The position numbers were made by a program, and so were the translations under genes. The notes beneath the pieces were generated by a model. That model saw nothing but the letters and a program-made list of their open reading frames with translations, was not told the DNA's origin and ran no database searches. From contig CM077827.1 of NCBI GenBank assembly GCA_039720395.1, positions 11,818,099 through 11,882,098 of the forward strand: 64,000 nucleotides of DNA, given 5' to 3'. Below are positions 1 to 12,949 of this stretch, in pieces; within the stretch, counting starts at the first letter, position 1, and the number at the start of each line of letters is the position of its first letter. The DNA comes from Liquidambar formosana. Its lineage: Eukaryota; Streptophyta; Magnoliopsida; Saxifragales; Altingiaceae.

Positions 1-833
1 GTAAAAAGGTCTCCCAGAATGCCATTGATTTCAATCTCCTTAACTTCATTATTGGCAAAATGAGATAGATATATAGTTATTTTGATAGCCAACGTCACAT
101 GCAAAGAACGTATAAGCATCTATTATGATTGGAAGTTTTGTTTGCAAGAATGACTTAATTTCCCAAATTTACTACCTCCATATATTGTTGAATATTTTTC
201 AAATTTAGGTAAACAAGCAATTGAATTGTTTCTTAATTTATTTATTTGGATTGACTCAAATTCTTCCAAATTACCCAATAACTTTTCCCAATTGTTTCGT
301 TTTAGTTATTTTTTAAATAATAAGATTTTAGTTAAATTTTCAAAAATTATATATATTAAAGTGAATCTAAGAAAAAGGATGAGCTAAATAATTTTCTAAA
401 TTTTACTTTAATTAATATCTGCATTGATAAGAGGTTAAAATTATGCAGTGCATTTTGCATGCAATATGGGGATACTCAAACAATTATTATATTGATTGCG
501 CACAAAAAGAAGTTTAATTTATAATGGATTCAATGCATTTAAACCCATATTCAAGATGTGATTCAGTGATGGATTTTTGTTCCATTGAAAAGCAAGGCTT
601 ACGCAGGTTGAATCAAAGTCAATTCCAATTTTTGCTTTTTCTAATGGATTCAGTGGATTTAAACTCATACTCAATCATCTTATAAATAGTAGCAAATACT
701 CGTTTGGGAATAAACTTAATTTTGAGGTGTATATTTGTATACTAATCAACCAAATTTGTCATTCAAAAAGATATCGATCTTCATAAGTTGGCAAGATAGT
801 AAATAGGGATAACATGCACCTCCAAAATGTCTC
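1..833. other. Upstream intergenic region of the polygalacturonase
   Basis: AT-rich sequence with no coding region that I can support. Two related phrases, 'ATGGATTCAATG/AGTGGATTTAAAC', recur around 522-545 and 640-665, which suggests a small local duplication. No transposon ends were recognised. It probably holds the promoter of the gene starting at 929. Confidence 0.6.
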
Positions 834-843
834 TATATATATA
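834..843 (+). promoter_or_regulatory. TATA box of the polygalacturonase gene
   Basis: A TATATATATA run lies about 95 bp upstream of the proposed start codon at 929, followed by a purine-rich stretch suitable for a transcription start around 865-875. Spacing and position fit a plant core promoter; the start site itself is inferred. Confidence 0.55.
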
Positions 844-928
844 CAAGATTGAAGGGAGAGTATGAAATGCAAAAAAATTGTGTTCTCTGTTGATCTGTTT
901 AATTGTTTCATGCATTGAATGGTGAGCA

Positions 929-3900
929 ATGTCTGGTTTCACCATAAAGAATTGCGACCTTCTTTTGCTTGTGCAACTTTCGATATCCAACTGTGACTGT
1001 ATCTACCACTATACATATACATACTAAATACTGTTTTCTTGTGCAGGATACGCTCGCCATTTTCTTAGCCTTTTGTGTTGCTTCATCTGGTTTAGGCAAT
1101 GCTTTAGTTGATAGAGCAAAAACTAATTTTAACGTGGTAAATTTTGGTGCCATTGGAGATGGCAGGAGTGATGATACCGATGTAAGTGTTTCAATTCTTT
1201 CCATCTGTATACGTGCATGTGTGTGCGCGCATGATGTTCTTTATCTTCGTTTCATTTTTCGTCTCGTTCTTGTCTTTCTTATTTACTTGTGCATGTTGTC
1301 TATATATGTACGTGTGAAAGGCTTTTATAAGAGCATGGCAAGCTGTATGCGGATGTACTGGAGGTGGAGGCACTCCAACCCTCATCGTGCCGCAGGGAAA
1401 GACATTCTTATTGCAATCTGTTCGCTTCCAGGGTCCTTGCGAGTCCACTAGTGTCCACGTACAGGTAAATTCATATACACATAGATTAGAGATATATACA
1501 TATATGCATTGACGACAAAGAGAGAGAGAGTTGCAACAATAAGATGGGTTTTCCCTTCCAGAATTTTTTGTAAAAACCTTCTCACGGTGATCATCATGAC
1601 TTCATTAATGTTTGGTTGGCCTAGTTTGAAGAGCATAAATATTTTACCGACTAAATGTAGGTTTATTTATTGGGATATAGTCATTCACTCATCTTATAAC
1701 CCGTCTACTAACAGTGCGTGTGGGAGGCCTTATCGATATATCCACTAGGAGTAGCATTTATGGTGATGCGGACCATGAATAGTTCTACCAGGCCATCATG
1801 TCTAATGATTTTTTCCCCCAAATTTATTTACTTTTTTAAAATCATTAAATTTGCTTTTCACTCAAGGGTAGACTATTGGATGTCAGAGTCATTTAATTTA
1901 TTTCCCTAATTAAGTAGTATTTATGATAAAACAGTCAAAGGGTATACATGGACATTTGACCCTAATATTGAAACTGATAAGGTTTGTGGCATAATTGGAC
2001 ATCCGAGAGCCGTGCATGATGGATATGTAGAATACCATTCATAATTGCTTGATTACAATCAACTTATTAGTAAGATTATATAGAGAACAAGAATAACTAA
2101 TATGAAAGCAAATAATAATTGAATAAAACAATAAAGGAAATAAATTAAATTCTACTTTGACTTTTTTCCATGATTTCTTTTCAATCTTTTTCCTTGATAT
2201 GCTCTCTCTTGATTCTTTTCCTTATACTCTTGATCTCATCCATAATTTCTTGTCTTAATTTATTTCCTCAATAGGACACACCTGTGTGCAAGAATGACAT
2301 GCATGGCTATGCGCCGTGCGATCACTTGCCGGATGTTTAAAACACCAATTCAACCTCATTGTATAAGAAATACACAAAAATGCTTTGAACATGCTATATC
2401 TAAATTTGATCCGTCAATTATCAGATTATTAAGATATATTAATTAGATTTGACTTGTGTTTACCTCCACTGAACTGGAATTGCATCTTCTTGTTTTTATT
2501 GAGGGCAGGTATTAGGGAGTCTTCTAGCACCCAACACATTGGATGCATGGAGAAACTATAAGGGGGATAGTTGGCTATCCTTTTCAAAAGTTGGCAATCT
2601 CATCATCGATGGAAATGGACTAATCAATGGACGGGGTTCATTTTGGTGGCGCAACGAAGCTAACCACATAAATGTGACTAATTAATCATATGCATTTTCT
2701 AATATTAGCATGGCCACTCTTTCTTTCAAATTCTCATAAATTAATCTTCCATTTTCAGGTGGACCAGACGTTTGGTGACCGTCCAACGGTAAGACAATCT
2801 GACAATGTACTTCTATATGGAAAAACTTCTTAATAACGGTTGGTGTGCACCCACCCTTTGCGTGGTACACTGGCGGCCTGAATTGGGGTATGGGTAGAGT
2901 TTAGCATCCAAGGGTTAGATTCCCTCCAAAACACACACACACACAAAAAAAAAAAAATATATATATATTTTTTATTTTATTTTTTAGTGTTAATTGGCTA
3001 TAAAGGAAAAAAAAAATTTAAGATTTAGCAAACATGGTTGGCATATTGTGAAAACCATTTATGCCATTAACAATGTGATTTCATTATTTATTTATTGTTT
3101 GTCTTTGAATTCACTTTTGTGATCACTTACTGTTTTGTGAACTATATGGGAAAAATACTTTGAGTTGTGGTATATTGTCAGAAACCCTAAATAAAATGTT
3201 AAAAGTTTTGATCACTGTATATTTGAGATGCACATATTACTATTTTACTAAACTTGGAAGGAAAGGATATTTAGAAAATTTTACATAATTACATATATGC
3301 TGCAGGCTCTGAGATTCCACCGGTGTAATAATCTTCAACTGAGTGGTCTGAATCATTTAGACAGCCCAAAAAACCATATTTCAATAAATGGCTGCAATGG
3401 TGCAACCATCTCTAATCTTCATATAATGGCACCTGAAAACAGCCCTAACACTGATGGGATTGACATCTCTAGCTCAAGTCATGTTAATATCCAAGATTGT
3501 ATCATCAAAACCGGTAATAAGAATTTCTATTCTTGCCTACATTATTATTATTATTATTATTGTTATTGTTATTAATTTTTTATTAGTAGTATGTAATCTG
3601 ATTAATTTTCATGTATTAAAACAACAATTAGGTGATGATTGTATTGCTCTGAATAACGGCACCTCCTTTATCAATATTACTCGTGTTGCATGTGGCCCCG
3701 GTCATGGCATAAGGTTTGTCATTAGCCCCTTCTCGTCCAAACTTAGTACGTAATTTGGTCACCCATAAGGAATAGCACGAAATTGAAATACTTCAGAGTT
3801 TAGTAATCATCTAATCTAATTTTTTATTATAGATTTGATTAATGGGGAAAAAACAGGGAAATGCTTTATTTCATGGAAATTTTCCTTATTAAGGAGAAAT

Positions 3901-4151
3901 CTAAGTGGAAGTAGATTTGAAATGAAGAAGAAAATCAGAGCATTATTCATGAAATTTGTGAATCATGTGACCATCATTTTGATTTTCCTTTTTCAAGAAA
4001 ATGACTACAATTATTTCCTAATTTTCTTATCAAACATAGATTTTTAGCACAAATTTGTACTAGAAAGAAAAGGATCTGAAAAAAAGAAAAAACTGGAATT
4101 GACTAAGATGCATTCATGCAATCATCCAATATTACTTTTCTAACTGAATGA

Positions 4152-4192
<41 letters not shown>

Positions 4193-4995
4193 AGCAAGAA
4201 ATTTGATGTTATATTTATATTTTAAAATCAAGTAAAAAAATGTGAATCTCTCTCTCTCTATTTGTAGTGTGGGAAGCCTAGGAAAAAATGGGGCTTTCGA
4301 CAAAGTAGAAGAGGTGCATGTACTAAATTGTAGCTTCACTGGAACTCAGAATGGCGCAAGGATCAAAACATGGCAGGTAAAGATTGAGGCTATTTGGGAA
4401 AAAAGAAAAAAAGAAAAGAAAAAAGGAAAAAAAAAAGAAGCTTTTAATCAGGACATGCATTTAACTAGGATATATAATTTAAATTTTTGTGATCTTTGTT
4501 TTATAGGGTGGTTCAGGCTTTGCAAGGAAGATCACCTTTGAGCAAATCACACTTTCGGCTTCAGAAAACCCTATCATCATAGATCAATATTACTGCAATG
4601 GTGGACATAATTGCCCACCTGCCAGAAAAGTAAATACTCAATTAATCTTCCATTTTAATTAACAAGGGTTTCCCTAATTACCTTTCAGGGGAGCATATAT
4701 AACTTCAATCTTCCATATCTACTGAATGTTTATTGTTTTAAATTTTGAACGGCAGCCTGGGGTACAGATTAGTGACGTGACATTTAGTGACGTGAGAGGA
4801 ACTTCTGCCAGCAAGCAAGCGATTTCGTTAAATTGCGACAAGAAAGCAGGGTGCACTAACATTATACTGAACCAAATTAACATAACCTCATCGATTCCTG
4901 GAGAGCAACTTGTTGCCGCTTGCATTAATGCCAATGGATCAGCTTTCGCGGCTACACCTAGCGTGCCTTGCTTATCAAAATTGTTTACCAACTAA
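929..4995 (+). CDS. Polygalacturonase (GH28), ten exons
   Basis: Pectin-degrading glycoside hydrolase family 28 enzyme that hydrolyses alpha-1,4-galacturonan in the cell wall. Exons: 929-970, 1047-1181, 1321-1464, 2509-2673, 2759-2788, 3306-3513, 3632-3713, 4268-4376, 4507-4629, 4756-4995. All introns are GT..AG, and the joined frame is open for 425 residues, a usual length for plant members. An N-terminal hydrophobic stretch before ALVDRAK suggests a signal peptide. The beta-helix region carries all four GH28 motifs: NTDGIDI (220-226), GDDC (242-245), GHG (265-267) and RIK (300-302), so catalytic Asp222, Asp243, Asp244 and His266 are present. The first exon is the weak point: the frame is closed upstream of 945, so the start must come from a short spliced exon, and ATG 929 joined to 1047 is my best choice. 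Everything from exon 2 on is secure. It is the only intact gene in the window. Confidence 0.9.
2929..2968. repeat. Compound microsatellite (CA)n-(A)n-(TA)n
   Basis: About seven CA units, then a 13-bp A run and several TA units, inside the fifth polygalacturonase intron (2789-3305). Length variation here would not affect coding. Confidence 0.9.
3541..3573. repeat. (ATT)n microsatellite
   Basis: About seven ATT units grading into GTT-interrupted units, in the polygalacturonase intron 3514-3631. Confidence 0.9.
4158..4188. repeat. (TA)n microsatellite
   Basis: About fifteen TA units in the polygalacturonase intron 3714-4267. Confidence 0.9.
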
Positions 4996-5822
4996 TGCCA
5001 TTGTCTTCCATTTTTTATTCTTCTCATCGATTTTTACACATTTTCATATCTGTATGATTTTTTCTCCCCACAGCTCTTCGTCATCATCGATTTTCATCCT
5101 TGATCATCACCGTTGTTATTGTTGTATATGTACGAGTTTCATAGAGGTACTGGTCATATATGGCAGCGGCTGTTGTTTGTATATGTTTTTCCAATCTTTA
5201 TAATAAGAAAGATTAATTAGCTTCATATTCTTATTAACTTTTATCGACCGGCGGTTTGGTTGGCTGGAAGATTAATTGAACTTGGGTCATAATTGGAGCT
5301 TTTTTTATTTTTATTTCTTTTGCTTTTCATTTAAAGAAAGTCCGAAATAATTCAGAGGCTAATCTTCAAAATGAAGAAAAAAGGGCGGGAAAACAACTTA
5401 ATTGGTGGCCAAACAGGCACCCCACTGGTCGGTTGGCCACTGTGGAGTGGCCATTTGACTTCTCTTGGTGGCCAAGTTGGTCACTGGTACTTCACTTCTT
5501 CCATTTTTGTTGTGTCTTCACCTCCTGATAAACATATGAATTTTGGACGTAATTTCTTCGTTTTAAGTCAGAATCGATTCGTTCCTTTTGAAATAAGTTT
5601 ATAACTCAATTTCCCACTCATTAAGACTCCAATGAGCCAAAATCGGTCAATTAGCCATGATCCAAGTCGTAATGGCTCAACGGGGTCCAAAAGTTCAATT
5701 AAATATAAAATGAAAAATTGTTTTCCAATTAAGCCATACTTTTAGCAAAAAAATTTGGAAATGATTTTGAACATTTAGAAATATTAATCAAGGCTCAATA
5801 TACCAATGTGGCAGATAATTAA
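4996..5822. other. 3' flank of the polygalacturonase; no gene seen
   Basis: T-rich 3' UTR-like sequence follows the stop codon. An AATAAG at about 5201 is a candidate poly(A) signal. Farther on there is a short 'TGGCCA'-rich stretch (5400-5490) with local repeats and no supportable coding region. Confidence 0.5.
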
Positions 5823-7472
5823 TGTGAGGACCCACCTTTAAAAGAAAAAAAAAGTTCAAAGGGGTTAGAAGAACCCATTACGGGGGAGAAAAAAACCAAA
5901 GAGAAAGAAAAAGAGAAGGGGAGAAAGAGAGAAAGGGAAAGGGAGAAGTTGAGAGAGGCGCAGGCCCAACGATGGTTCGCCAGAGCACAGGAGCCCGATT
6001 TGACATTAGTGAGTGCAGATCTTGCTCTTCTTGGTCCGATCTTCGTACCTATGGTGACAGATTTACATTTCCTTCCCTCCATCCTAGAGGTAGGGGCATT
6101 TTTTCACTTTAAACTATGGATGCATGGGGGTTTGAGTTAAATCATGTAAATATACATGTATTTGGTATATTTTGCATAAATATCGTGCATTTAGATATAT
6201 TTATGGGTTTTGATAAACTTTGGAAAACGATTTGATTTATATACCCTTTTGTCAAATTCATGTTATTTTCAAAACTTTTTTATGTTTGAGGGTTCAAATG
6301 GGTTGGTTTTGAAACCTATTGGACTATTTTTGTATAGTCAAAATATTGGGGGGTCACTTTTATATAAATGTTTTTGAAACCATTATTTTGAAAAATGGTT
6401 GGGAATGATTTATATGATTTATGGGAGTTATTTCATATGATTTACATGCACAAACCTGTTATACGGTTTTTTGGAAATTTATATTTAATTTTCTAGTTTA
6501 TGTAGGAATTATGAAATTGATAAATGAAAAGAAAAATGGTGATGATAAGGGCTACTGGAGTCAAGATTACTACGGTCCAAAGGAAAGGGATGTTGTGCCG
6601 TGTCTTCCTATTCTTTAGTCCTAGGCAATTTGGTGTAGACCCGAATAGAGGTTACTGCAGTCTCAAGTAGGGATGTTGTAGTGTGTTTCCTCTTGAGGTT
6701 ACTGTGGTCCTAGGTAGGGATGTCTTGCTATGTTTCTTCTTATTCTGCACATGAGGGCTCCAAACAACCTGGGAGGATTATTGGCTTGAAAGGCCGTGAT
6801 ATGGTACCAAAAAAATGATGATTTTTCATTGGTATTATGTTGGTTTCGATTAATAATTGGAGTTATTTCTTACCTTTCTACAAAAATAATAAAAAGGGGT
6901 ATTGGTAATGAGGTATGTTAGTATTAAATCAAGTGATTTAATTTCCGCAGTTTATCTACTATACTTGTACAGTTTTATTTTTTTGACCAGTTATATATAT
7001 TGCAAACTAACAATGGTTTTGTAGGGGTTCTTTCGAAAGTATACATATATGTATAGTTTTTTTTAAAACCATAGGGTTATTTTGGGAAAATGTTTTCCTA
7101 TTGAGCTTATAGCTCACACCCCCCTAGTTTTCTTACATGTCCTATTTTAAAAAAAAAGAGCTTGACCTAGGGTTTGGGAGCAAGTTAGCATGCATTCATT
7201 CCATTTAGAAAATGGGAGGATTATTGGCATGAAAGGCCGTGATATGGTACCCGAAAATGATGATTTTTCATTGGTATTATGTTGGTTTCAATTATAAATA
7301 ATTGGGGTTATTTCTTACCTTTTTATAAAAATAATAAAGAGGGGTATTGGTAGCACAGTATGTTAATATTAAATCAAGTGATTTAATTTCTGCAGTTTAT
7401 CTACTATACTTATACAGTTTTATTTTCCTGACAAGTTATATTGCAAACTAACAATGGTTTTGCAAGGGTTCT
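5823..7472 (+). mobile_element. LTR-like remnant, possibly a Ty3 chromovirus LTR
   Basis: Starts with TGTGAGGACCCACC, a beginning common in plant Ty3 LTRs, and continues with purine-rich leader-like sequence and several 'GGGATGT' phrases. No coding part is present. The right end is lost where the copia element starts at 7473. I saw no second LTR or target duplication, so the call rests on sequence style only. Confidence 0.4.
6771..7472 (+). repeat. 443-bp tandem duplication, second copy interrupted
   Basis: The stretch beginning GGGAGGATTATTGGC at 6771 recurs at 7214 with high similarity over about 260 bp. Copy two runs to 7472, where the copia LTR begins, so the copia inserted after the duplication. 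The copies differ by small indels and substitutions. Confidence 0.85.
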
Positions 7473-8738
7473 TGTTGGCCTAAATGGCTTAATCCCTATT
7501 GATTTTAATAATAACAATACATTAAAGATGTTTAAGGACTAATGAGAATCTAAGTGACATCAAGACAGGTATCAAAGTCACGAATCAAGTGTAAATGACT
7601 CAAATGCATCATTCACAGCAAAGGAAAAGTCTACAAAAGACAATCCAACAATCCAAGATTGACCAAGTGATGAATCGAGTTAGAAGTGAGAGATTGTTAG
7701 GATTAAAATGTAAGATTGAATCTCAATCATGCTCACTTAGGATTCAAGGGCTTAAATCTAAGTAAAATCACTTTTTAGTGCTCAAAAATAATCAATCACA
7801 CTGCCTAAGTCAAGGGATTCTAATACCAAAGACTTAGTATTTTAGCAGTTTGAAACAGGGTATTTTCAAACGGCTGAAAGCAGTGTTTCAATAGGCTAAA
7901 GATTAGACAAAGGAAAATATCAACTCTCTAGTAGAGCCGGCTGAAAATCCATTTGAGCCAACTGAAAGTAGAGTTCAGACAGCTTAGAGTTTGATTCAAG
8001 ATTCCCAAAAAATGACCATCTCTGAAATTTTCAACAGCATTCTTCAGACGGTTGAAATATATTTTAGTCAGCTGAAAGATTCGGACTGACACATAACGGC
8101 TAGTTTTCAAACAAACTTTTGAAGCATTAAATGCCCACCAAACCTCCATTCTCGACATTAATTGCTACAGAACGGTCATATTGGACTCCTTGGCTATTTA
8201 TACATGCACTGAACTCATTTATGATTTATTGATTGAGAAAAGAACAAATTCATTGATTGTTATTCACTTTAAAACCCTAGAAATTTAAGTGAGCATTCAT
8301 TGAGATATCAATCCTAGTTGAGTGAGCTTTTAAATTTGTGTTTATTTATTCTTGAGGAGAGCTTCTTGTACACAAACAATCACCAAATCATCTTGTATTA
8401 AAGGGTTGTGGAAACCCTAGCTTTAAAGTTCTTGAATTGGGCTTTGTGCAAGTGTTTAGGAAAAACATTTGTGACTGTGTAAAGGTTTTGTCTTTAGCTT
8501 GGAAGAAGATTGAGTTAGCTGATTTGAATCTTCAAGTGAGCTTTTGAGGCAAGGATGTAGGTGGGGAGCCAAACCTCGTTAGAATCATTTGCATTCTCTC
8601 TCTCTATATCTCCTCATTATCGCATACTTGTGATATTCTTTGTTCTTGCAATAATCTGATTTTAATTGTGTAATTAGAATTTAATTTGGCCATAAGCCCT
8701 ATTCTCCCTCCCTCTAGGGTTTTATACTTGGGACTATA
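7473..8738 (+). mobile_element. 5' LTR of a copia element
   Basis: Begins TGTTGGCC and ends at GGACTATA (a mutated ACTACA), three bases before a primer-binding site. It is the same family as the solo LTR at 55280-56679: both share the GAAGCATT(A/T)AATGC block, the GAGCATTCATT(G) block and the TATACTTGGGACTA end. A TATTTATA lies at 8195-8202. The LTR holds short repeated GGCTGAAA-like units (about 7865-8080). The matching 3' LTR is not in the window. Confidence 0.85.
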
Positions 8739-8740
8739 AT

Positions 8741-8753
8741 TGGTATCAGAGCC
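8741..8753 (+). promoter_or_regulatory. Copia primer-binding site (initiator tRNA-Met)
   Basis: TGGTATCAGAGCC directly after the 5' LTR is the standard copia PBS, complementary to the 3' end of initiator tRNA-Met. Confidence 0.9.
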
Positions 8754-8799
8754 TAACCTCTTGTATTTAACATATTTGTCTTACAAGAAATGGTATAAC

Positions 8800-10640
8800 C
8801 AACTAAAGTGGCAGCAGATTTACTGAAGGACAATTGGCAAATAGAGCACCTCTTTTTAATAGAGATGCTTTTCTATATAATTTTTAGAAAATTAGAATGC
8901 AAATTTTTTTATTCAATCCACTAGTTATGAGTTATGGAATATAACCACCAATGGACCTTTAGTTCTTTCCAAAAATGTGGATAGTGTGGCAATTCCTAAA
9001 GAACCTAAGGAATATACTAGTGCTGACCATAAATCCTTAGAGATATATTCCAAGGCCATAAGCTTGCTATATTGCGCCTTGACTAATGATGAGTTTAACA
9101 AAATCTCTAGGTCCAAAAGTGCCAAAGAGATTTGGGATACCTTGGAAGTTAGCTATAAAGGAATCACCCAAGTTAAAGAGGCTAAGATGAACATGCTTGT
9201 ATGTGAATATGAAATGTTCAAAATGAAAAAGGATGAATCTATTAGAGATATGTTTGCTAGATTTAATGCTATTATTAATCCTTTGAATTCTCTTGGAAAA
9301 ATCTAGACTAACTCCGAATTAGTGAGAAAAATTCTTAGGAATTTTCCTAAGCAATGGGATGTCCTCACCACTACTCTACTTTAATCAAAGGAGCTATCAA
9401 CAATGACTTTAAGTGATCTTGATAGTAACCTAGTCACACAAGAACTCGCATTCAAGGCTCATGAAATTAATGAAGGCAAGACTTCCAAGAACATTGCTCT
9501 CAAAGCTTCAAATAATGAGGAAGAGCATCAAAGTGAAGAATGTGAGAATGATGATGATGAGGACATGGCATTCATTTCCCACAAACTCAAGAAGTTCTTT
9601 GCTAGAAGAAACAATCAAGGGAGAAGAGGCAACAAGGGTGATTTTTCTAAGAGAGCTCCAAATAGAAGAGAATCATCAAATAGAGAACCTCAAGTGTGCT
9701 TTGAATGCAAGAAACCCAGGCACATCAAATTGTATTGTCCTCAACTCAACAACAATAACAATAATACCAACAACAACAACAATAGGGATAATAGGAGGTT
9801 CAAGAAGAAAACCTTCACCGTCACTTAGGATGATGAAGCAAATAGTGATGGACATGAAGAGGATAAATCTTGTGATCAAGAAGTAGCAAACTTTTGTCTC
9901 ATGGAAAAAAAGGATGAGGTAATAGATCCTAACTCAAATGATATTGATGAACTCCTACTTATGATGAATTGCAAGATGCTCTTGAACATACTTTTGTTGA
10001 ACTAAAGAAAATTGTTCACAAAAACATTGATTTGAAAAAGACCATTATTTCTCTTAGGGAAGAAACAAATGTTTTGATAATTAAGAACATTAGTTTGAAA
10101 AAAAAAGTAGAGCAAGTTTGTATTGAGCCACATTCTTCTATCTCACAATCTATTCTTGAAAGTGAAAATTTTTCATTGAAAGAGAAGATTGAAGACTTGA
10201 CAAATACTTTAGGTAAGTTCACCTATGGAAGGGATAACTTGGATAAGATATTGACAAGTCAAAGATAGTGCTTTGACAAGGCCAGAATTCGTTATCAAGA
10301 ACATGTTAAACAAAAATTCTACATAAATTTCTTCCCTAAGCCTTATGTCTTTAGCACACTTAAAGTCTCATGTACTTAGTGTAATAAAGATGGACATAAT
10401 TTCTGTACTTGTAACATGAGAAGGAAACCTAAGGTTATCCCAAGAAGGTGTGGGTAGTCAAGGGAACTTCATCTCCTATGGCTAACACCTATAGACCCAA
10501 GAAAGCATGGGTGCCAAAGAAAGTTGCTTGAGGTTGTTGTGTAGGTATGCTTGAAGTCTTCAAGCAATGAGAAATAGTTTCTTGATAGTGGATGCTCAAG
10601 GCACATGACGGGTGATAGATCAAAGTTCATCTCTATGAAA
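8800..10640 (+). pseudogene. Copia gag and start of pol, degenerate
   Basis: The reading frame gives a copia-type Gag (UBN2-like): around 8914-9300 it contains YELW, ATTNGP-like, SAKEIWDTLE and VKEAKMNMLV, and at 9700-9741 a CCHC knuckle of the form CX2CX4HX4C (CFECKKPRH..). A coiled-coil-like segment follows (9970-10268). At about 10577-10640 comes the conserved DSGCSRHMTGD segment near the protease/integrase boundary. The frame is broken: a stop at about 8886, a frameshift near 8905, stops at 9304, 9382 and 9826, a frameshift near 9960 and further stops after 10266. The rest of pol is missing because giant LTR copy E begins here. Not functional. Confidence 0.85.
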
Positions 10641-10845
10641 CCTAGAAAGTGGCCCACATAATTGAAAAAAAATAGTTTGAAAAAGAAAAAGGAGTTGTCA
10701 CCTTATTTTTTTAAAGGAAACAAGGAAAACCCTAAAAACCAATTTGGTTTTAAGAAAACAATTGAATGACTCCATGTTTAAAAAGGAAAGGCAAAAACTA
10801 GTCTTTTTGGAAACTAAAGACACTAGGGATTCAGAGGCTAAGTAA

Positions 10846-10889
10846 TGACATGGGAAGGTTCTAGGCAAAGCCTATAGGCACCCATGTCA
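10846..10889 (-). other. Hairpin 3, family 1 copy E
   Basis: TGACATGGG / CCCATGTCA stem with a CCTATAGG loop; the same compensated version as copy H. Confidence 0.8.
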
Positions 10890-12425
10890 TCCTAATCGGT
10901 CTCTTAGTTTATTTGGGCTAAATTAAAGTCTTATCATACAAAAATCAGTATATATCACCACAAGACAACATGCATATCATTCATTCATCCATCCTTATAA
11001 TCAAATAAAATAAAGAAAATAAAGAAAAGAAAGAAAAACTAAGATACTTGGATCCTAGGGTAGACTTGGACCTCAAAACGAGCGCTTACGTACCATGCAT
11101 AGAAATACATGGATCAAAGTCCATGTAGTTCAAAAAGAATAGGGCATAAACCTATGATAAAAACCCTAAGTTTCCTTATTTGAAAAGATAGAAAATTTGA
11201 TAAATAAATTGAGTTTAGAAAATAGGCAACTTCTACAAGATGGAAACTTTGAGAAAAAGATACTTTACTTTAAGAAGGAAACCTCTAGTAATGACCATGT
11301 GTTCATATTAAGAAATAACCCTAGGAGGGAGAAGAGGAAGATTAGGGATATAGTGTTAGGGCACTTTCATACCCTACTTACCTTGTGCAATTTACTCCAA
11401 GTAATAGCAAATTTAAGCAATAGCGACCTTATTTGCAATAAGGCAATTATCATACCTATTTGCACACTTACACGTGCTCAAAACAAAGCAAAAAAGAAGA
11501 AAATAGAAATCTGGACAGAATTGAATTAAGGCCTAAATCATCCACTAATCATGTAAATAACACAAATAATGAATAAACAAAAACCCTTATGTAACCCTAA
11601 TACCATGACATGCATTAAAAACCCTAGAAAATCAACTATATTGTAGACACCCCATTTTCACCTCCATGAGTTCATGATATCATTTGGTTAGGTTTAGAAG
11701 CACCTAGGAGTCCCTAAGTGTCACACCCCATTTTTGCCACCTTAGCTAGGGTTTGTCATTTCATGTGTCTTTTTGTTTCCTTTTTAGGTCTAGTCTTTTG
11801 CATTGAGTTTCTAGAGTCCTGAGGATGATGTGTATGAATTTTGGTTCGATTTGGAGTTGATCTTGAGGGTTAATAAGAACTTTTGTGATTTGAGGGGCAT
11901 AATCATCTTTTAAGTCACAAAATTTCCATTTGACCTTGAAATGATCTCCAAATTGCCAATTGGAGTTCATATGGATGCATTTGAGGTATTTGTGGGTTCA
12001 ATTTGATGAATTGATGGTTCAGGATTAGAATGGCTCAATATAGCTCAGGTTGGTTAAGAGACCTATTTCAGGTTAGCTCGAATTGGCTCATGATTTTCAC
12101 TCTATGACTATTCATTTGACTTTAATTAGTCTTAATTTCATCTCCAAATGTGTTTAGGGAGGTTGAATTTCGAACTGGAAAGCATTCGGTGCAACCCTAT
12201 GTGCATACCTAAGCTAAGCAACGGTGAGGCATAGCGGTTAACTGCCTTTGTAGGACCTAACCATGCAGCCATGGCTAGGGTTTTTTGCCCTCAAGTGACT
12301 CAAATTACATTCCCCTTCGAAACACGATCGTTTTGGCTTTCGTTTCATCAAAATCGGAGTTGATTTGAGCCCTGAAACACATTTGGAAGTCGAAAGAGTA
12401 AAAAATGGGCATAAAATGACATGGC

Positions 12426-12505
12426 CTCGGGTGACCACCCAGGCCTGGGCTGGCTAGCCCCTGGGCCCAAGTGGCTAGCCGCCCAGCCCTAGGTGGTCAC
12501 CCGAG
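12426..12505. other. 80-bp GC-rich palindrome in U3, family 1 copy A
   Basis: Outer arms CTCGGGTGACCACC and GGTGGTCACCCGAG are exact reverse complements. The interior repeats GGCTAGCC twice. It ends 176 bp upstream of the TATA box. Confidence 0.9.
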
Positions 12506-12680
12506 CCACTTTCCTTTTTTGAGTGCTAAAGCAGATCCCTTCCTATTTCCTCGGATTTGTCCGCCTCCAGCCGCCATTTAACCCTATTTGACCTACTTGA
12601 GCCCTAAGGGAGCCTCTAAGAGCTCTTGGATCAATACCTAGGGTTTTAATCCCAACCATTGAGGGTTTCCCCTCAAACCC

Positions 12681-12688
12681 TATAAATA
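12681..12688 (+). promoter_or_regulatory. LTR TATA box, family 1 copy A
   Basis: TATAAATA followed by ACCCCC and a CTTCAGCATTAGG initiator-like block that is conserved in the other family 1 copies. Confidence 0.75.
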
Positions 12689-12949
12689 CCCCCTTATACT
12701 TCAGCATTAGGAGAGGCACTTTGGAGGCATTTTTGAGACTTAAAGGCTATGACAGCCATCCTTAGGGTAGTTTAACCTAAATTCTGAGTGAGAGTGAGAG
12801 AGAGAGCTTAGAAGATGGCTGGAGCTTTGCTTGGAGGCTTGAAGGAGAGCTTTTCAACTTGTCCACAAAAGGAGAAGAGGAGTTCTACAGCAGAAACCAT
12901 AGGTACACCCTCCCTTCTCCTTTTCTCTCTTTTAAAGTTAGGGTTTTGC

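Noticed and set aside
1465..2508. Extra coding exon in the long polygalacturonase intron
   Set aside because: A stretch near 1930-2010 looks weakly coding, but the flanking exons 1321-1464 and 2509-2673 join in phase and give the expected GH28 sequence without it.
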